A stretch of DNA of 64,000 nt from Schistosoma haematobium (GCF_000699445.3 NC_067195.1:82780569-82844568), one strand, 5' to 3'; shown: positions 44,501 to 56,460, numbered from the stretch's first letter. Notes: generated by a model not told the origin, from the letters alone. Numbers and translations are program-made.

Positions 44501-47500
44501 CTGGAATCATAATATATGTGGCATAGAAATCCCCCGATATGACTCAACAACAATTGATGAATTCTTTCAGTTTTGTCCAAATGGCTTCCATACTATATGT
44601 GTGCACTCTAGTGCCAAGGTTGACGAAATTCCTTTTGTGGATCACAACATGGTGAATGTAACTGTTGTAGGTACCTGCCTTCCAGTCGCCGGTGTATAAG
44701 GCGATGCCTATTTGGGTATATTCCAGTGTAAGTGACATCAACGTTGTTACCTGAAGGTTTCTGAAGTGTCGTAAATGTCCTTTTAGTAATGGTTTATCAT
44801 AAATATTAAAGATCTGCTAAGTAGACTTAAGAAAGTACTATCTACCCAATCTTTTATTTACACTTCTTACTCCACTATACTTGCATTTCCTGACAATGGT
44901 TAGGTCAATTTCCACACCTCCAAATGAAAGATTTAAATTCACCAACTTTATAGCAAATATCTTACTGTAATACGCACATCACTGAATCACAAAACATTTA
45001 GTAAAATTAGCAAAAGCAACAACCGGTGTTTTTATTACCCGATTTACAAGAATCAGCATAACGTGTTTCGATGTTAATTTATAACAAGCAGGAAATGTCT
45101 CCGTTCTAACTTATCAGATACTTGGGTATAAACTACACCCTAATTGTGAGGGCTAATAATGACACCCAGTCGCATAAGTCGAAGTAGATGCAGAGTGGTT
45201 TGAAATAGAGACTGAATGGGTGAGAGCCAAACTCATTAACTCAAGTCTAGTCAAATGATGAATACCACATGAAATATATTTCAAAGCACACAGTTTCGCT
45301 CGATTGGCCAATACTTTTCAACTTAAATCCGATAACGAAAGTGAGTGTATACAATTCCACATCACAACGCTTTACTAAAACTTACTTTACGTGAAGAAAA
45401 TCCGGATTGTATAAGTATTGCATAGTCCCCAATCTCATGCGGAAGTTCATGTAACAGAACCGTAAAAGTGGTCAGAAAACCAACATTTCTACTAACCAGA
45501 AAGGATCCACCTAAAAATGTATAGAAAAAAAAACATTTTAATTCAGTACAACCACTTAAATCTGAACTGAAGGATCTTTCAAACGACGAAGCTTCAAGCA
45601 AATATTTAACAAGATTGTAAAGTGTAATTAGTGATAAATATAATTAACCGCTTTGTAAAATCGTAAGAACTAATGTGAAGCTGCAGTTTCTTTTGGTGAG
45701 ATACGGCAACAATAGTTAACAAAGAAGACAATACATCACAATGAAAATATGTGATATTCAAAAATTTGAATGTCATTAGTTTTGAAGTCAATAATTTGGC
45801 AGCAAAGTAACAAAAAACAAGTCTATCAATTTAGAGCAAGAACAAAGATTGGTGCAGAATAATATGAATTCATTTTATTTCGTTAGGTTCTCATCAGCTG
45901 CTTACAACCTAAATTATTTGAAATTCAACGTTATTACAGATATTGACATATTTATACATAAGAATGTGATGAAGGATCAATACATGTGTATGATGATGTA
46001 GCGAAGATTCAGATAGAGTTAATGAACTCATAAAATTTTGTCTCGAATAAATAAAGTTTGAGAGGGAAAGTTCCGGAACATTGAAATAGTGATTAGAACT
46101 CATGAAAATAGATTAATGGTAATAAAGAAAATATGAATTGAAATCAGTCAGTTATGTATGATGTAATTTAAAAGAGTTGGAGTAATGACGCAACAAATAA
46201 ATAGAGAAATAAATGAATAAAAGGGGGGTTATTGTTACCAGGGTAAAGAAATATTTATTACTGTCTCTTTTTGGATACACAGATCTGGTTTTAGACGTTT
46301 GATTGCTATTGCTTCGGCAAATTTCAAAGGGTTGGAGTTTGATTGTTTGTTAATCACTTTGAAGGAATTCAGTATATCAACCTCATGTCCTTTGTCAAGG
46401 AGATGTCTTGTGATAGCACTACTGGATGCTTTTAATCCATTTAATCTTAAACTTTTCGGAATATGTTCTTTGAATCGGACGTAGGCTCTCCTTTCTGTTC
46501 TACCAATGTAACTGCTTTGGCAGATACATGTAAATTTGTATACACAGTTGGTGGTAACATGAAAGGGATACTTGTCGACCTTTGATTGTGTCAAAGAACA
46601 TGTTGTTTTGGATAGGACAATCAATTTTGCTGTAGGATAAGTTCTTGTCAATGCAGTTTTTAGTCTCATATTGATTGATCCTATGACATCGTCACCTTTG
46701 AATTGAAGTTGAATAAAAATAGGCTTTTTATTTGCTGTAGTTTCTTTGGGTTTTTTTTATCTTCACGTTTGCCATATTTCTCAATAAATTTCAGTGGGTA
46801 TTCGTTATTCTTTAAACATTTTTTAACATTCATAACTTCCTCTTCTAGTGTATCGGAAGTACATATTCTTTCTGTTCTGTGAAACATTGTTTTGACCAGT
46901 GCCTTTTTGTAACTGATTGGACAAAAGCTATTGAACTTGAGATAATTTCCATTCCATGTGTCTTATAAAGTGAACGTTGAACTGTACCATCCTTTCTTCG
47001 TTTCATCGCGATATCGAGAAAATGGAACTTGTTTTCTTTTTCATGGTCCATAGTGAAATGGATATTTGGATGTGCTTCGTTGAAAAACCTTAGCAGATTT
47101 ATTGCATGTTGATGATTATTACATACGATGAAGGTATCATCAACATACCTCGAATAATACGTCATTCCATATTTCATATTTTCATGAGTTCTAATCACTA
47201 TTTCAATGTTCCGGAACTTTCCCTCTCAAACTTTATTTATTCGAGACAAAATTTTATGAGCTCATTAACTCTATCTGAATCTTCGCTACATCATCATACA
47301 CATGTATTGATCCTTCATCACATTCTTATGTATAAATATGTCAATATCTGTAATAACGTTGAATTTCAAATAATTTAGGTTGTAAGCAGCTGATGAGAAC
47401 CTAACGAAATAAAATGAATTCATATTATTCTTCACCAATCTTTGTTCTTGCTCTATTTAAGATAATAAAGGGAACTATGTGTATGAAAAATCTATCAATT

Positions 47501-50500
47501 TAGATGTATGTGCAGAAACACGTACATAGGGAGGAGCAATTGTGAGCTTCAAGTAAGAGTGGCTGAACACATACTTAAATGACAACAAAAACAAATGAAT
47601 TCCAATGGTCAAATAAGATCACAGAGTAGACGAATATCTTCTTCTATTGAGAAACATTTGTTTGAGACCGGTCATAAGATTTATATCAAGTCAGCTTTTG
47701 TAGTTTAGCAAAACGTTCTCAAGGGCATATACTAAGGTTTGTTGAAGCCTCATTTATACGGAAACTCAGACCCCCTTCATGTGTTCAAAAACAACTTGTT
47801 CTTAACTTTAACCTAACCTGGTGATACTGATTTATTATACAGTATGGTTTTCGCATTGTTTTTGTGTACTTTATTATTACCTTTGTTTCCACTTACCTTT
47901 TAATTTGTCTAATAGACCCATTTTCTAATGTATAATGTCTTAACAAGTATATGTGTGATCGGGTTGTTCAAAATGTATTGCGCAAATATATCACATAATT
48001 CTGATAACCTCCAACTTCTCACCACATATCCAAATTCATAAATGGGACTAACTGTTCAAAAAAATAGGCAACAAATATTGTCCAAAGGCAAGACATATAT
48101 GAGGATATCCCAATAGTCCTTTCTATTAGAGGGGCAATGCTCTAGTGGTAAAGGTATTCAATTTTCAGCCATTGAGTCCCTGGTTCTAACACCATTCCAC
48201 CTACTCTGGCTTGGGCAACCAGGAAGCATAATTGGCCCTCACATTTAGAATGTGGCTCATACTTAAGCAACCGGTGAACTAGTTAATTTAATGAATTTAA
48301 TTTAGAGGAAAATCCATAACAAACGCACCTCCGTTAGTGTGGCTGATTTTAAACTCAGTCACTCGTCTCTAGTCACTGATTACAATTAACACGCAGAATT
48401 TAACCAGGAAACAAGCACTTACCAGCACGACACAGATCAACAGTTTGGAATGATGTAACTTTTTGATTAGGTAACCTTTAGTATTTTTCTGGCATACTAT
48501 TTTGCCAGCTAACATAGTACGACGAGGTATGTGCTGGTTAAGGATCCATGACACATTCTTCAACCCACACAGTCAATGAAGATTTGGAGCCTCATTAACT
48601 TAATGTTAATATGTGATACCTGACTTTTGTATAACTCCCTTGATGACTCCACCATACGCATATGATTAAGTAATAGTTCCATAGAGTACGTTAAACAGAC
48701 AAGTACTGTACAGTAAACTCACCTATCAATGATAGGCAGGAGGACATCTCGCTGGTTTGTAGCAAATGAAAGACTCTATAGTCAGCAATACATCAACAGC
48801 TATACTCAACTGCTTTAGTAAAAAATAGTCTTGGCTCACCAGATATAGATAGTTCCAAAATACTAAATAAATACGTGGTTTAATGGAACATCAATTATAG
48901 TGTAAAAAAGTAACACAAATAAAACTTACCAATAGCTAACCCATCAGTAAAATTGTGCGTAAAATCTGCTGCCAAGTTAAGATATCCAGAAACTTTGAAG
49001 TCTGTAGCTGTTAAAAAAGAATGAGAACTATAAAGTTTGTATAATTTCACTTCAGTCGACGATTAAGATGTTTTAATACAACAAGATCTAATTATAAGTA
49101 TCCATTATATTATCGAAAATATTTCATAATTCAATTTGATCTTTAAACAACTGATGACAAGAAATTGTAGCGGGTTTTCTTGAAATAATACACAGTTTTA
49201 AAACTGCTCTATTAACTGTCGCTGAAAGGATTTTTTCAGAAACAACTCAGTTAAGGAACATGTGATTAGTCAGACATCATAATTTACATATCAGTCTTAA
49301 TGGTAATTATTGCTAATCATTATTATTGATAATTTATAAGAGGCGAAAGTTTCGCTTCTTCATACTATTTTCAACTAACAAATTTACTTACGTTAGATGA
49401 TGATTCTCTTTTCTATTCAAAAGTAATGCAGTTACTTAAATAATTACAATGGATACCTTAACCCTGATGACTTAATATGTAATTCTATGCATAGCTTACG
49501 TTTAGTTTTAGCTCCACTTTTGGTATCTTCCCCTTTTTTCTTATTCTTTCCTTTATTTTCACCGTCAACATTAGACACTGCATGATGAGTATGGCCTCCA
49601 CAATGTTCATTTCTAAAAAGTCGGATACATTTTTCGACGCACAAGAACACGAAAATTCCACCAACAACATAAAGTCCAACGTAGGAGTGACGCTTGTGAC
49701 CATGTCCATCTCCAGTATTTTCCTCGTGAGCGTGGTCAGGATTAGAATGTCCACTCTCCAATGCATGAGGAATTAAGTGAAGAAATGCATCTCCCAGTAA
49801 ACCACCAGCTGCAAATGCGAGAAGGACCTTGAGGAAGCCACGGTGTTTGTTCAAATCTGGCATCAGGCACAATATAATAAAAGGAGCGATACTAATGAGT
49901 AACACAGCTCCGAATACTTCGACCCACAGTTGCTCAGAGGAATCTTTACGTGTTTCCCGTACGTGATTTTCCTTATACCTAGAAAAAAAACCACATACAA
50001 GGAGTGTATTCTCAGATCACAGGAAGCTAAGTCACACAGATAAAATACTAAATTATAACAGTAACAAGCAGAGTACAAGTACCATTCAAAAGAGCCAAAA
50101 CCTACTCCAGTACTATAATTAGGCAGAAAAATGAAGAAACTCATTCTGTCTCATACAAAACGTGGTTCGCCCAGTGACTGTCAAAAGATGCCTGTCGAAT
50201 TGACTGAACACAGTAAAATTAACCTCATGAACCAGGAAACGAATCGTCCTGCTATATGTAAAAAACATCTCAGAAATTACTAAGAGGATTTTGAAGGATT
50301 CTAAAATAAATGTCTTCTACAAATCAGTTCAATCTTTTCACTACATTTAATGCGAATCTTAAGATACAACAGCGAGAGAAGATAAGTACAGCATGGTCAA
50401 CGGAAATTATACCAACTGTGAGAAATACAGTTAATAAAATTGATGCTCTCTTCACCTATCCATACACGGATACAGAATACTAATAAAACGACACTTGATC

Positions 50501-53027
50501 AGGGATATAAATACACGTGGATAACCACGAATACGAATTCGATTGGAAAGGTTTCAAAATTTTAGAGTGAGGGAATTCTAGGTGTCTTAGAATTCCTAGT
50601 GATATGCCAGTTAAACGGTTTGGCAACCAACAAGCATACTGACACCGATTCGACCTATCAGCTTATCCGAAAAAATCAATCAATTAAATAGTTAAAAGTC
50701 AAATGAACAAGACAATCAAGAATACGTGGACAAATGAAGACAACCGAACTTATAAAGATAATCGGTTACAAACAAGGCCATCAGGATGAAAGTAAACGTC
50801 ATTCCTGTATTTAGTAGAAGCCGATGATCCTCTACAGAACGACATTGAATGATCTACAATTAAATTAGCTAGCTCACAGAACTCAACACTAAAAGCAACC
50901 ACTTCATTCGCAAATCTCAATCACAAAAATGCCATTACATCACGTAAATTACCAAGTCTACTAATGTATAGACTCCACTAGTTCGTGTTCACTAAAACAG
51001 AACATTAGATTCTAGCTTTTACGTGTTTGTTTGCATTCAATTTCTGTAATTTAGACGAGTGATGTAAACAGATGCGTAAAAGTACAGAGCACGTTCTTCT
51101 TCTGTTAGTATAAATTGCTCCAACATGACTACTGTCAGTTACATATCGTGAAGTACAAGTAAATATATGATTAAAAATAATTTCGTCAGCATAGAGTACG
51201 TCATAGTGTACTTGGCCTACAGTTGGAAGGCTAATATCTATCCTTTGGTGCAAGTGTAGTGAACGAAAACTCAGGTAAGGTGAAACAATTTATTGTTTTA
51301 CGCAAAATTACTCTGTCCGCAAGAGTAGCAAGCACCACACTTGTCCCCCTCCATTTCGAAAAGTCGCTCTCGCAGTTGTTCTACCCGCTGTGTCGCTTTC
51401 TTGGTCCATGCCTTGCTTCCCGTCGAAATGGCGAGCCCACCATCACGCCGATCGTAGCTCTGTCGACGTGCTGGGCAATCTAGGTCTGATGTCCATACTG
51501 CACCCGGGACGTTAAACGTCTTCTCCTGAGTTTTCGTTCACTATATAAGTAATAAAATTTATGGTCACCAAGTCTACGATTACTTTATACATCACAACAA
51601 TGTCAGTGTTACATAAATTTTTCTTGATGCCAAGTTAGATTTTGGTTTGAGAACCTGTTTTGTCACAACCAGATGTGTCGTCAGCATCAAATATGAGACT
51701 CCCAAACATTAAAGAAAATGATGCATGGCTCTTGAAAATTACTTAGACCCATTTACTATTACGCTATGACCTTGAAAACGATTACAAATCGAATTAATGT
51801 AGCGCACCCAGGTCGAGTTTTATGTTTGCTTTATAGCGATTAATGGAATCATAATGATATCTATATCAGACCAGTTAAATTTACGTCTATTATGTAGGTG
51901 TCATTAGCTTGGTCACTATGCTCCAGATCAATAGGACTTTAGAAAATGTCACACAAATGATCTTTCGATACCTAGTAGTTAACAAAGATCTTATTTCGAC
52001 AACGAAGAGCGCCTTGAGACTTTATGACATTTCTGTAATAATTAAGTAACAAATACGTCGAACTCAAGTTTTAATTAGTTCTAAAATGTCGTTTAAACGA
52101 ATAGTTATGGCATAAAATCAGTCACATTTGCTTACTATCAATATGGTACTTGTTGTGGTGACAATACTAAACCCCAAAATTTTCAGCTTGCGGTTTGATA
52201 AGGTGTTCACCTCTTTATTGATGTTAGGAATACGAAAAAATACAGCTGTCTGGTGCATTTTATCCTCCTACAGTGCGATAAGAAACGAGGAACCTGGGAT
52301 ACACCCCATTATTAACAAATAGCCATCAATGCACAGACCACATTCTTTTCTCAGTGGTTTTACTGGATATTACAATTACAATGTACAAAAGCATTGGTAT
52401 GTAGAAGTATATTCAGTGAATAACCGCTACAAGTGCTTTGAGGTTTAAGATTGAAAGATGATTGACAATCTTTAGTCATGGTCTTTATACTACCGACCTT
52501 ATGCTCAGTTTCTTATAATTAGTCACATCCAGGAATTTGCTTCCGATGTAGATAGATTGAGTCATCGTAACTAATTAGAAATATTCACTATCAATCTATA
52601 GATACAATACAGTGGTACGAACTAACTCGGATTATTTTCGTCTTTCAATTTGATCCGCGCTCACTTTAATACCTTCCTGGAGTATTGAAACTAAGTATGC
52701 GAAAACTTTTACTTTACCAATATCCATTCGAAATGAGAATGAAATAGAATCTTCACCGCTTACTAATTCGAAAGCGTAAAGATAACTTGGTGAAGAATGG
52801 TTAGGTAAAAATGTTGGAAATATCATTTACAAATAAGTGAATAATTATTCGTTCAAATACCAAATAAAGTTTACAATAAAACGCAAACAAAACAGACTCA
52901 ATTACCCAATATTAGCTTCCTTAGAATACTTATAGTGAGGTGGTTCATGACTATGGACATGATCATGATCATGACTAGAAACACATATCCATAGCTGAAT
53001 CAAAAATACCAACGTTGTAAACTGCAT
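41246..53027 (-). CDS. SLC39A7: Zinc transporter SLC39A7/ZIP7-like (KE4), spliced
   Basis: ZIP7 moves Zn2+ out of the ER/Golgi into the cytosol. Five exons on the minus strand (53027-52906, 49978-49500, 49007-48930, 45510-45386, 41599-41246) join in frame to 385 residues; human ZIP7 is longer (469), mainly in its His-rich parts. Visible: hydrophobic N-terminus (residues 3-17) like a signal peptide, His-rich [13 protein letters not shown] (19-31), a segment at 60-80, [18 protein letters not shown], a His/Lys-rich loop, HNFTDG (218-223), HELPHEIGD (247-255) and [10 protein letters not shown]. The HNFTDG and HELPHEIGD pair forms the metal site and the LIV-1 subfamily signature. [17 protein letters not shown] fits ZIP7 better than ZIP13. 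All introns have GT-AG ends. Confidence 0.93.
41800..41990 (-). repeat. Sm-alpha-like repeat, partial
   Basis: The block gatggatagcgactggcagt is followed by a minus-strand hammerhead (about 41855-41910) with core ctgacga and ggaa for GAAA; stem II is weakened. It lies in ZIP7 intron 4. Confidence 0.55.
41991..42480. other. ZIP7 intron sequence
   Basis: No feature recognised. Confidence 0.45.
42481..43800 (-). pseudogene. Non-LTR retrotransposon, RT and C-terminal region
   Basis: 5'-truncated minus-strand copy. Frame 43795-43418 has [20 protein letters not shown] and the active site [16 protein letters not shown]. After a frameshift near 43560, frame 43563-42745 continues with [57 protein letters not shown] and ends [15 protein letters not shown]. 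The 3' UTR extends to about 42490. Only one frame break is visible, so it is young compared with the copies at 14.6, 38.2 and 48.4 kb. The clade is not certain from this part. Confidence 0.85.
43944..44449 (-). mobile_element. SINE-like element with target-site duplication
   Basis: Element 43956-44437 (482 bp) is flanked by aatggatatatg (43944-43955) and aatggatacatg (44438-44449), one mismatch in 12. On the minus strand it starts at the right with cccccaaatgccctggtac and ends with an (aaata/aataa)n tail, so it moved by retrotransposition. The 90-codon frame (44242-43970) ends at the tail. Its near identity to the copy at 30971 implies recent activity. It may be a SINE or the 3' end of a LINE not present here. 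Confidence 0.8.
44450..45385. other. ZIP7 intron 4 sequence
   Basis: No exon or repeat recognised. A minus-strand frame at 44741-44544 shows no recognisable motif. Confidence 0.45.
45386..45510 (-). CDS. SLC39A7: ZIP7 exon 4
   Basis: Acceptor tttttag before 45510, donor gtaagt from 45385. It encodes [20 protein letters not shown] and [20 protein letters not shown]; the HELPHEIGD motif supplies metal-binding His and Glu of membrane helix 5. Confidence 0.95.
45878..45897 (-). ncRNA. Hammerhead-like core in Penelope terminal repeat
   Basis: Minus strand reads ctgatga, gaacctaac, gaaa. Stem II is very weak (G-C closing pair only) and I could not find a convincing cleavage triplet and stem I partner. 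Published work reports hammerheads in Penelope terminal repeats, which supports the reading. The mirror copy is at 47390-47409. Confidence 0.4.
46235..47198 (-). pseudogene. Penelope-like ORF: RT C-terminus and GIY-YIG endonuclease
   Basis: Three overlapping minus-strand frames (47198-46845, 46887-46681, 46669-46235) make up the ORF 3' part. RT motif C is [24 protein letters not shown] follows. The endonuclease has [20 protein letters not shown], equal to the GIY-YIG pattern with Y-I-G retained, and ends [19 protein letters not shown]. At least two frameshifts separate the pieces and the RT N-terminus is missing. Confidence 0.85.
47390..47409 (+). ncRNA. Hammerhead-like core, second Penelope arm
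   Basis: Mirror of 45878-45897: ctgatga (47390-47396), gaacctaac, gaaa (47406-47409). Same limits apply. Confidence 0.4.
47510..48030 (+). pseudogene. Penelope-like element 3' end, decayed
   Basis: Homologous to 62930-63450: aggagcaatcgtg-like block of the GIY-YIG region near 47530, the segment encoding [13 protein letters not shown] near 47738 and the end FNLTW before 47822. The tail continues to about 48025 (gattgttcaaaatgtattgc-like block). Many stops are present. It is a different family from the neighbour at 45832-47455. Confidence 0.7.
48137..48230 (+). repeat. tRNA-like sequence, possible SINE head
   Basis: ctctagtggtaaaggtattc resembles a tRNA D-arm/A box, and ccctggttctaacacc a B box about 35 bases later. 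The acceptor ends do not pair convincingly, so a functional tRNA gene is unlikely. It may be the head of an otherwise unrecognised SINE. Confidence 0.35.
48369..48830 (-). pseudogene. Decayed non-LTR RT C-terminal fragment
   Basis: Minus-strand translation has [13 protein letters not shown] near 48510, comparable with [14 protein letters not shown] of the copy at 42.5-43.8 kb. The stretch 48690-48760 resembles 43205-43290 (cagtaaac, gatag-cgga, atctcgc). No open frame survives. Confidence 0.5.
48930..49007 (-). CDS. SLC39A7: ZIP7 exon 3
   Basis: 78 bp with split codons at both ends; acceptor cag before 49007, donor gtaagt from 48929. It encodes [18 protein letters not shown] and FTDGLAIG. 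The HNFTDG motif of membrane helix 4 carries metal-site residues. Confidence 0.95.
49008..49499. other. ZIP7 intron 2
   Basis: Compact AT-rich intron. No repeat recognised. Donor gtaagc on the minus strand at its right end. Confidence 0.6.
49500..49978 (-). CDS. SLC39A7: ZIP7 exon 2
   Basis: 479 bp; acceptor ctag before 49978, donor gtaagc from 49499. It encodes membrane segments [34 protein letters not shown] and [18 protein letters not shown], a short [20 protein letters not shown] loop, and a basic cytosolic loop with GGHTHH and [10 protein letters not shown]. The usual long His repeat of ZIP7 is reduced here. Confidence 0.95.
49979..51256. other. ZIP7 intron 1, left part
   Basis: No gene. 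A short palindrome around 50572-50602 (ggaattctaggtgtcttagaattcc-like) is present. Confidence 0.45.
51259..51541. mobile_element. Small element with 18-bp inverted ends
   Basis: Left end agtgaacgaaaactcagg and its exact complement at 51524-51541. The 283-bp interior is much more GC-rich than the surrounding intron and contains no convincing protein frame. It could be a MITE or a solo terminal repeat. No target-site duplication is obvious. Confidence 0.6.
51544..52905. other. ZIP7 intron 1, right part
   Basis: AT-rich, no recognised feature. The donor gtaatt (minus) lies at its right end. Confidence 0.45.
52906..53027 (-). CDS. SLC39A7: ZIP7 exon 1 with start codon
   Basis: ATG at 53027-53025 followed by a hydrophobic segment ([16 protein letters not shown]) and [13 protein letters not shown], then KYSKEANI and donor gtaatt. 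This ATG is preferred because it gives a signal-peptide-like start and the His-rich lumenal segment typical of the family. The context ttgcaatgc is moderate. Confidence 0.88.
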
Positions 53028-53159
53028 TGCAACAAACGAAATGGCGCCCGGTCGAAATCCCGCATGGTTGGATAGGTCGTGACCTAGTCAAACTTCAAAC
53101 TTTGATAGGCAGAAGTAGCTAATTTTCGTTCTTCGAAGTCCACTTTCGGGGGAACAAAA

Positions 53160-53640
53160 GATGTTTCTTAGCCATATAAAGGTGTTATACATGTTTTGGC
53201 ACCCCATAAACCCGAAAGAATGATATCCATGATCTAGCCCTTACCCTTTTTCTATGTGTTTCCCGTTATCATGGGGAAGACGCTGTTTATCCAAAAATGA
53301 ACGGTCATTCCGAATCATTTCAAGAAAGAAAGGCTTCGACTAAAAGGAAGGCCGTCGAGGTTTGGTATTAGTCACAGAGAGATAAGCCGACTGATAGACT
53401 TGATGAAAGTGTCTCTAAGTAATTTAAACCATTCGTCGACGGTGGTTAAACCACTTTCACTCAATAATAATGTTTTTGGAAGTCGATTGTAGAGAGTTAG
53501 TACCTGTTTTATGGAGTCCACACAGCTGGTGGCCAAAGTGAACTTGGGACAAACTGATTTGAAACTTTTGTGACCCAGTGATTTAACTTTAAATTGATCG
53601 TATGATGATGTTAAGGAAATATGCATCCTGCCAACCATTG
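53160..53640 (-). pseudogene. Probable CR1-like RT C-terminus
   Basis: Minus-strand frame 53638-53372 has the segment VLTLYNRLPKTLLLSESGLT and DEWFKLLRDTF, similar in layout to LINE C-termini (V-x-x-Y/W-N-x-L-P, then a short helix). No catalytic motif remains. It lies about 0.3 kb upstream of the ZIP7 start codon. Confidence 0.4.
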
Positions 53641-55555
53641 TATATATTATCGACTTAGTTAGCTCCAGTGAATAATAGAATGGAACAGGCTAAGTAATGG
53701 AACGAATTTGAATAGATATATTTCACATGCTCTCTGAGTTATTAAAGTCTGTTCAAAAGCTAGGATGAATCATATGTGTATTAGTACTAGTATTGTTGTT
53801 TGATAAAACATGTGCACGGTCTAATCTAATCCCTACGTTCTGGGCCCCTCTATAGTTTTGCAAACCCCAGTTTTAGACATACTAAATTCTCTTTAATCAC
53901 TGTGGTTACTTGAAAGTCATTTAACTTTATTGTGACATGTATATTCACTGATTTCTGTAACGTCACACTCTATGTGTAAACACACTTACATTCAATATCT
54001 GTTGTTTCTCTATATCAATAGTACGAAAACGGATATAGTTGTGTTGGTTACCGGGTGAACTTATCCTCAACGCAACCATGTAAACTTAATGTATCGCACA
54101 GGGTCATCTGTGCGTTCAAGCAACCACAGATTTTGTCATTTCATAATGTATTTTCAATTAAATAACTAGATTATGTAGTTATTTTGCTCCGTTTTTAATT
54201 TTTATTCTCCACATCCGACTGCGTTACACTGTACGTTCACTGCACGCTGAGATGTTATCTCAAGTCAGTGAGTTTAATCACATAGTTGATTGTTTCCAGA
54301 TGGACCATCAGTGCATAATGTTACTGAAGAAAGGTTTGTTGTACTGTAAACTATGTTTCTATGAACAACTGACTGTTGTCTTCAGTCGGAAAGCAATATA
54401 TATATCCTTTGTCTTCTGTTAGGTAAGTTCAACTGGCCTATATTTCGTGTTTTGGTTTTATCGGCTTTATTATGTCCATTTAACTACTTTGAGCAACATG
54501 TCTGTGCAAATGAAACAATAAATATGACACTTGCTTAGTTTAGTATTCTTGGTTGTCGTATAATTCAGTTTAGTTGTAAGAATTATGGTATACCTAAGTA
54601 TAGTGCTTGAAGCCTGTAACGAAACAGATCAGTTTAGTAAGTATAGTTGCCTGTTTTTAATGAGTATACTGATTCATATCAGTCTGATTAAAAATAGGAA
54701 AAAACGTGCCTTTGATGCTGTTGCTGTCATACATTATAAGATAGCGATAAGTATGTTTGGTGTTTATTTCTAAACTGTACATCTATCACTGACCAAATTT
54801 CATGATCACTGTCATTAAACAATTTCCCCAGCAATAACATCGGTAGCAAGATAGCTAAGCGTCTGAGGTTTTAGTTGCCCACATAACAGCAGTATACAGT
54901 CTTAGAAGATGAGTGTTCTGTGTCTCAATTAAATGCAGCTGGCTGTGGACAAATGTTAAGAATCTTTTTGACAACTGGGACTTTTGGTTTATCAGACACT
55001 AACTCTGCTTGTATGTCTTCCTGTTAAACCAGACGCAGATGCATGGGAATACTTAAATGGGAGCAAAATAATAAAAGCATTGCGATGCGGTACTAAGCCC
55101 ATGTTGCGCTTTGCACGAGTAATAGTAGCTGACCTGATCTAATATTCATGAACTCAAGGTAAATCACAACTGCATAAATTCTTTGCTAAAAAACATGTAA
55201 TTTGGTTATTTACCTATTCCACATTTCTGACTAAATTCATCACTACTTTTTCATTTAGAATGCAACAGGAGTGAGTCTTCACAGACCCTAAAAACTATTT
55301 CGCCCTTAGAACTATGGCCCTATGGAACTGTTTACGGGAGACCCAACTAACAGCAGATTATAAAAACAATGCTGGACGCCCATTTTAGTCTCACAACCAC
55401 TTCCAGTATTTTTTGACTTCCTTTACTCTTTCGTTTGGAAAAAAACAACAAAAACTGCGGCTCAACATTACCAATGCAACTTTTAAATGGGAACTTAGTT
55501 TAAACCTTTGTTTGATATTCAATTTTTAATGGAAGTTCTTGAATAAATTTTTGAA
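53641..55555. other. Non-coding region, right of ZIP7
   Basis: No gene with recognisable similarity. A few short frames (for example 54585-54773) lack motifs. Confidence 0.45.
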
Positions 55556-55559
55556 TTTA

Positions 55560-56460
55560 ATGCTACTTTGTTTTATCTACTTAATCGTTGCAAGATACTT
55601 GTGATAAGCGAGCCTCTCAGCACCTAGTTCATGTGTTCAAATGGTTGTGGACTGAATAGAAGCTTTCGCTTAACAGGCTTCCGTGTCTAGTAGCAGGGGA
55701 TCACCAAATCCTGCAGGCAGGAATATAGGTATGTTAACAATAAAAGAGGAGAAAGAAATTGGCAAATCATAGTATGATACTATCCTTAATCCTTAAGAAT
55801 AGACCCAGTTGCCTCTCGAATGACTCCTGGGAAGTCGCTTAGACTAGCTCGGCCGGCAGCGAATCCCAGCATTTGGCAACTCCTAAGGAGTAGAAGTTGC
55901 GTCTACAGTCCGTCCTGCTATGTTGTGTCTCTAGTTTCTGGGTGTTACCCCTAAGGTTAGTGTTGAGACTAAGCTTAAGTAGGTGTTTAAGAGAATGTCT
56001 AGAAATGTTAAGGATACTGTAAGCCATTAGAAGGTCACCTCTAAGACGTCTATACTCTAATGTGTAGATGTTAAGTGATCGAAGACGCTCTTCATAAGGT
56101 GATTTGGTGCATATCTTCGTCATTTTCTTGGGAAACCTACAGACTCGGGTCCTTTCACAACTTATTCTAGCCACCATGAGTTGCCACGGCAGCTGATGGA
56201 TGGACACGCGTTACACATCCTAACCGTCCCTGCGTCTAATCTCATAGCTTCTTATTCAAATGTCATATGACAAGCAAGTAATGCCTCTAACGACACTAAT
56301 GGAACACGAGTAACTCAAAGGCACCCTGTATGGTACCTTACATTGGTCTACGCACTCACTTAGCTCTTTAGTGAGAGTATTACTACAGTCCTGCAAAAAA
56401 TCCCATGAAGCAGCAAAAACCCAAAAAACAAGGCTGATTCGAAGTAAATTTCACACCGAC
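55560..56460 (-). pseudogene. CR1-like LINE 3' end
   Basis: Minus-strand frame 56207-55839 has TKSPYEERLRSLNIYTLEYR, RRLRGDLLMAYSILN, then NFYSLGVAKCWDSLPAELV, the C-terminal layout of CR1/Jockey-type RT proteins; the frame continues past 55839 as a short tail. A 3' UTR reaches about 55560. The RT core itself is not present. Confidence 0.7.

Larger units (their letters stand above)
45832..47455 (-). mobile_element. Penelope-like element with 279-bp inverted terminal repeats
   Basis: Arms 45832-46110 and 47177-47455 are gapless inverted copies with only a few mismatches. Between them the minus strand carries a truncated Penelope ORF: RT C-terminal part with RYVDDTFIV (47198-46845), linker, and GIY-YIG endonuclease (46669-46235). 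The arms are the element's own 3' terminal region, duplicated in inverse at the 5' side. It lies in ZIP7 intron 3. Confidence 0.8.

Noticed and set aside
46299..46484. 61-codon plus-strand frame
   Set aside because: It is antisense to the Penelope endonuclease region.
48137..48210. A functional tRNA gene
   Set aside because: The acceptor stem does not pair and the B box is off consensus.
53372..53638. A host gene divergent from ZIP7
   Set aside because: The frame is on the same strand as ZIP7, has no start context or splice structure, and resembles a LINE C-terminus.
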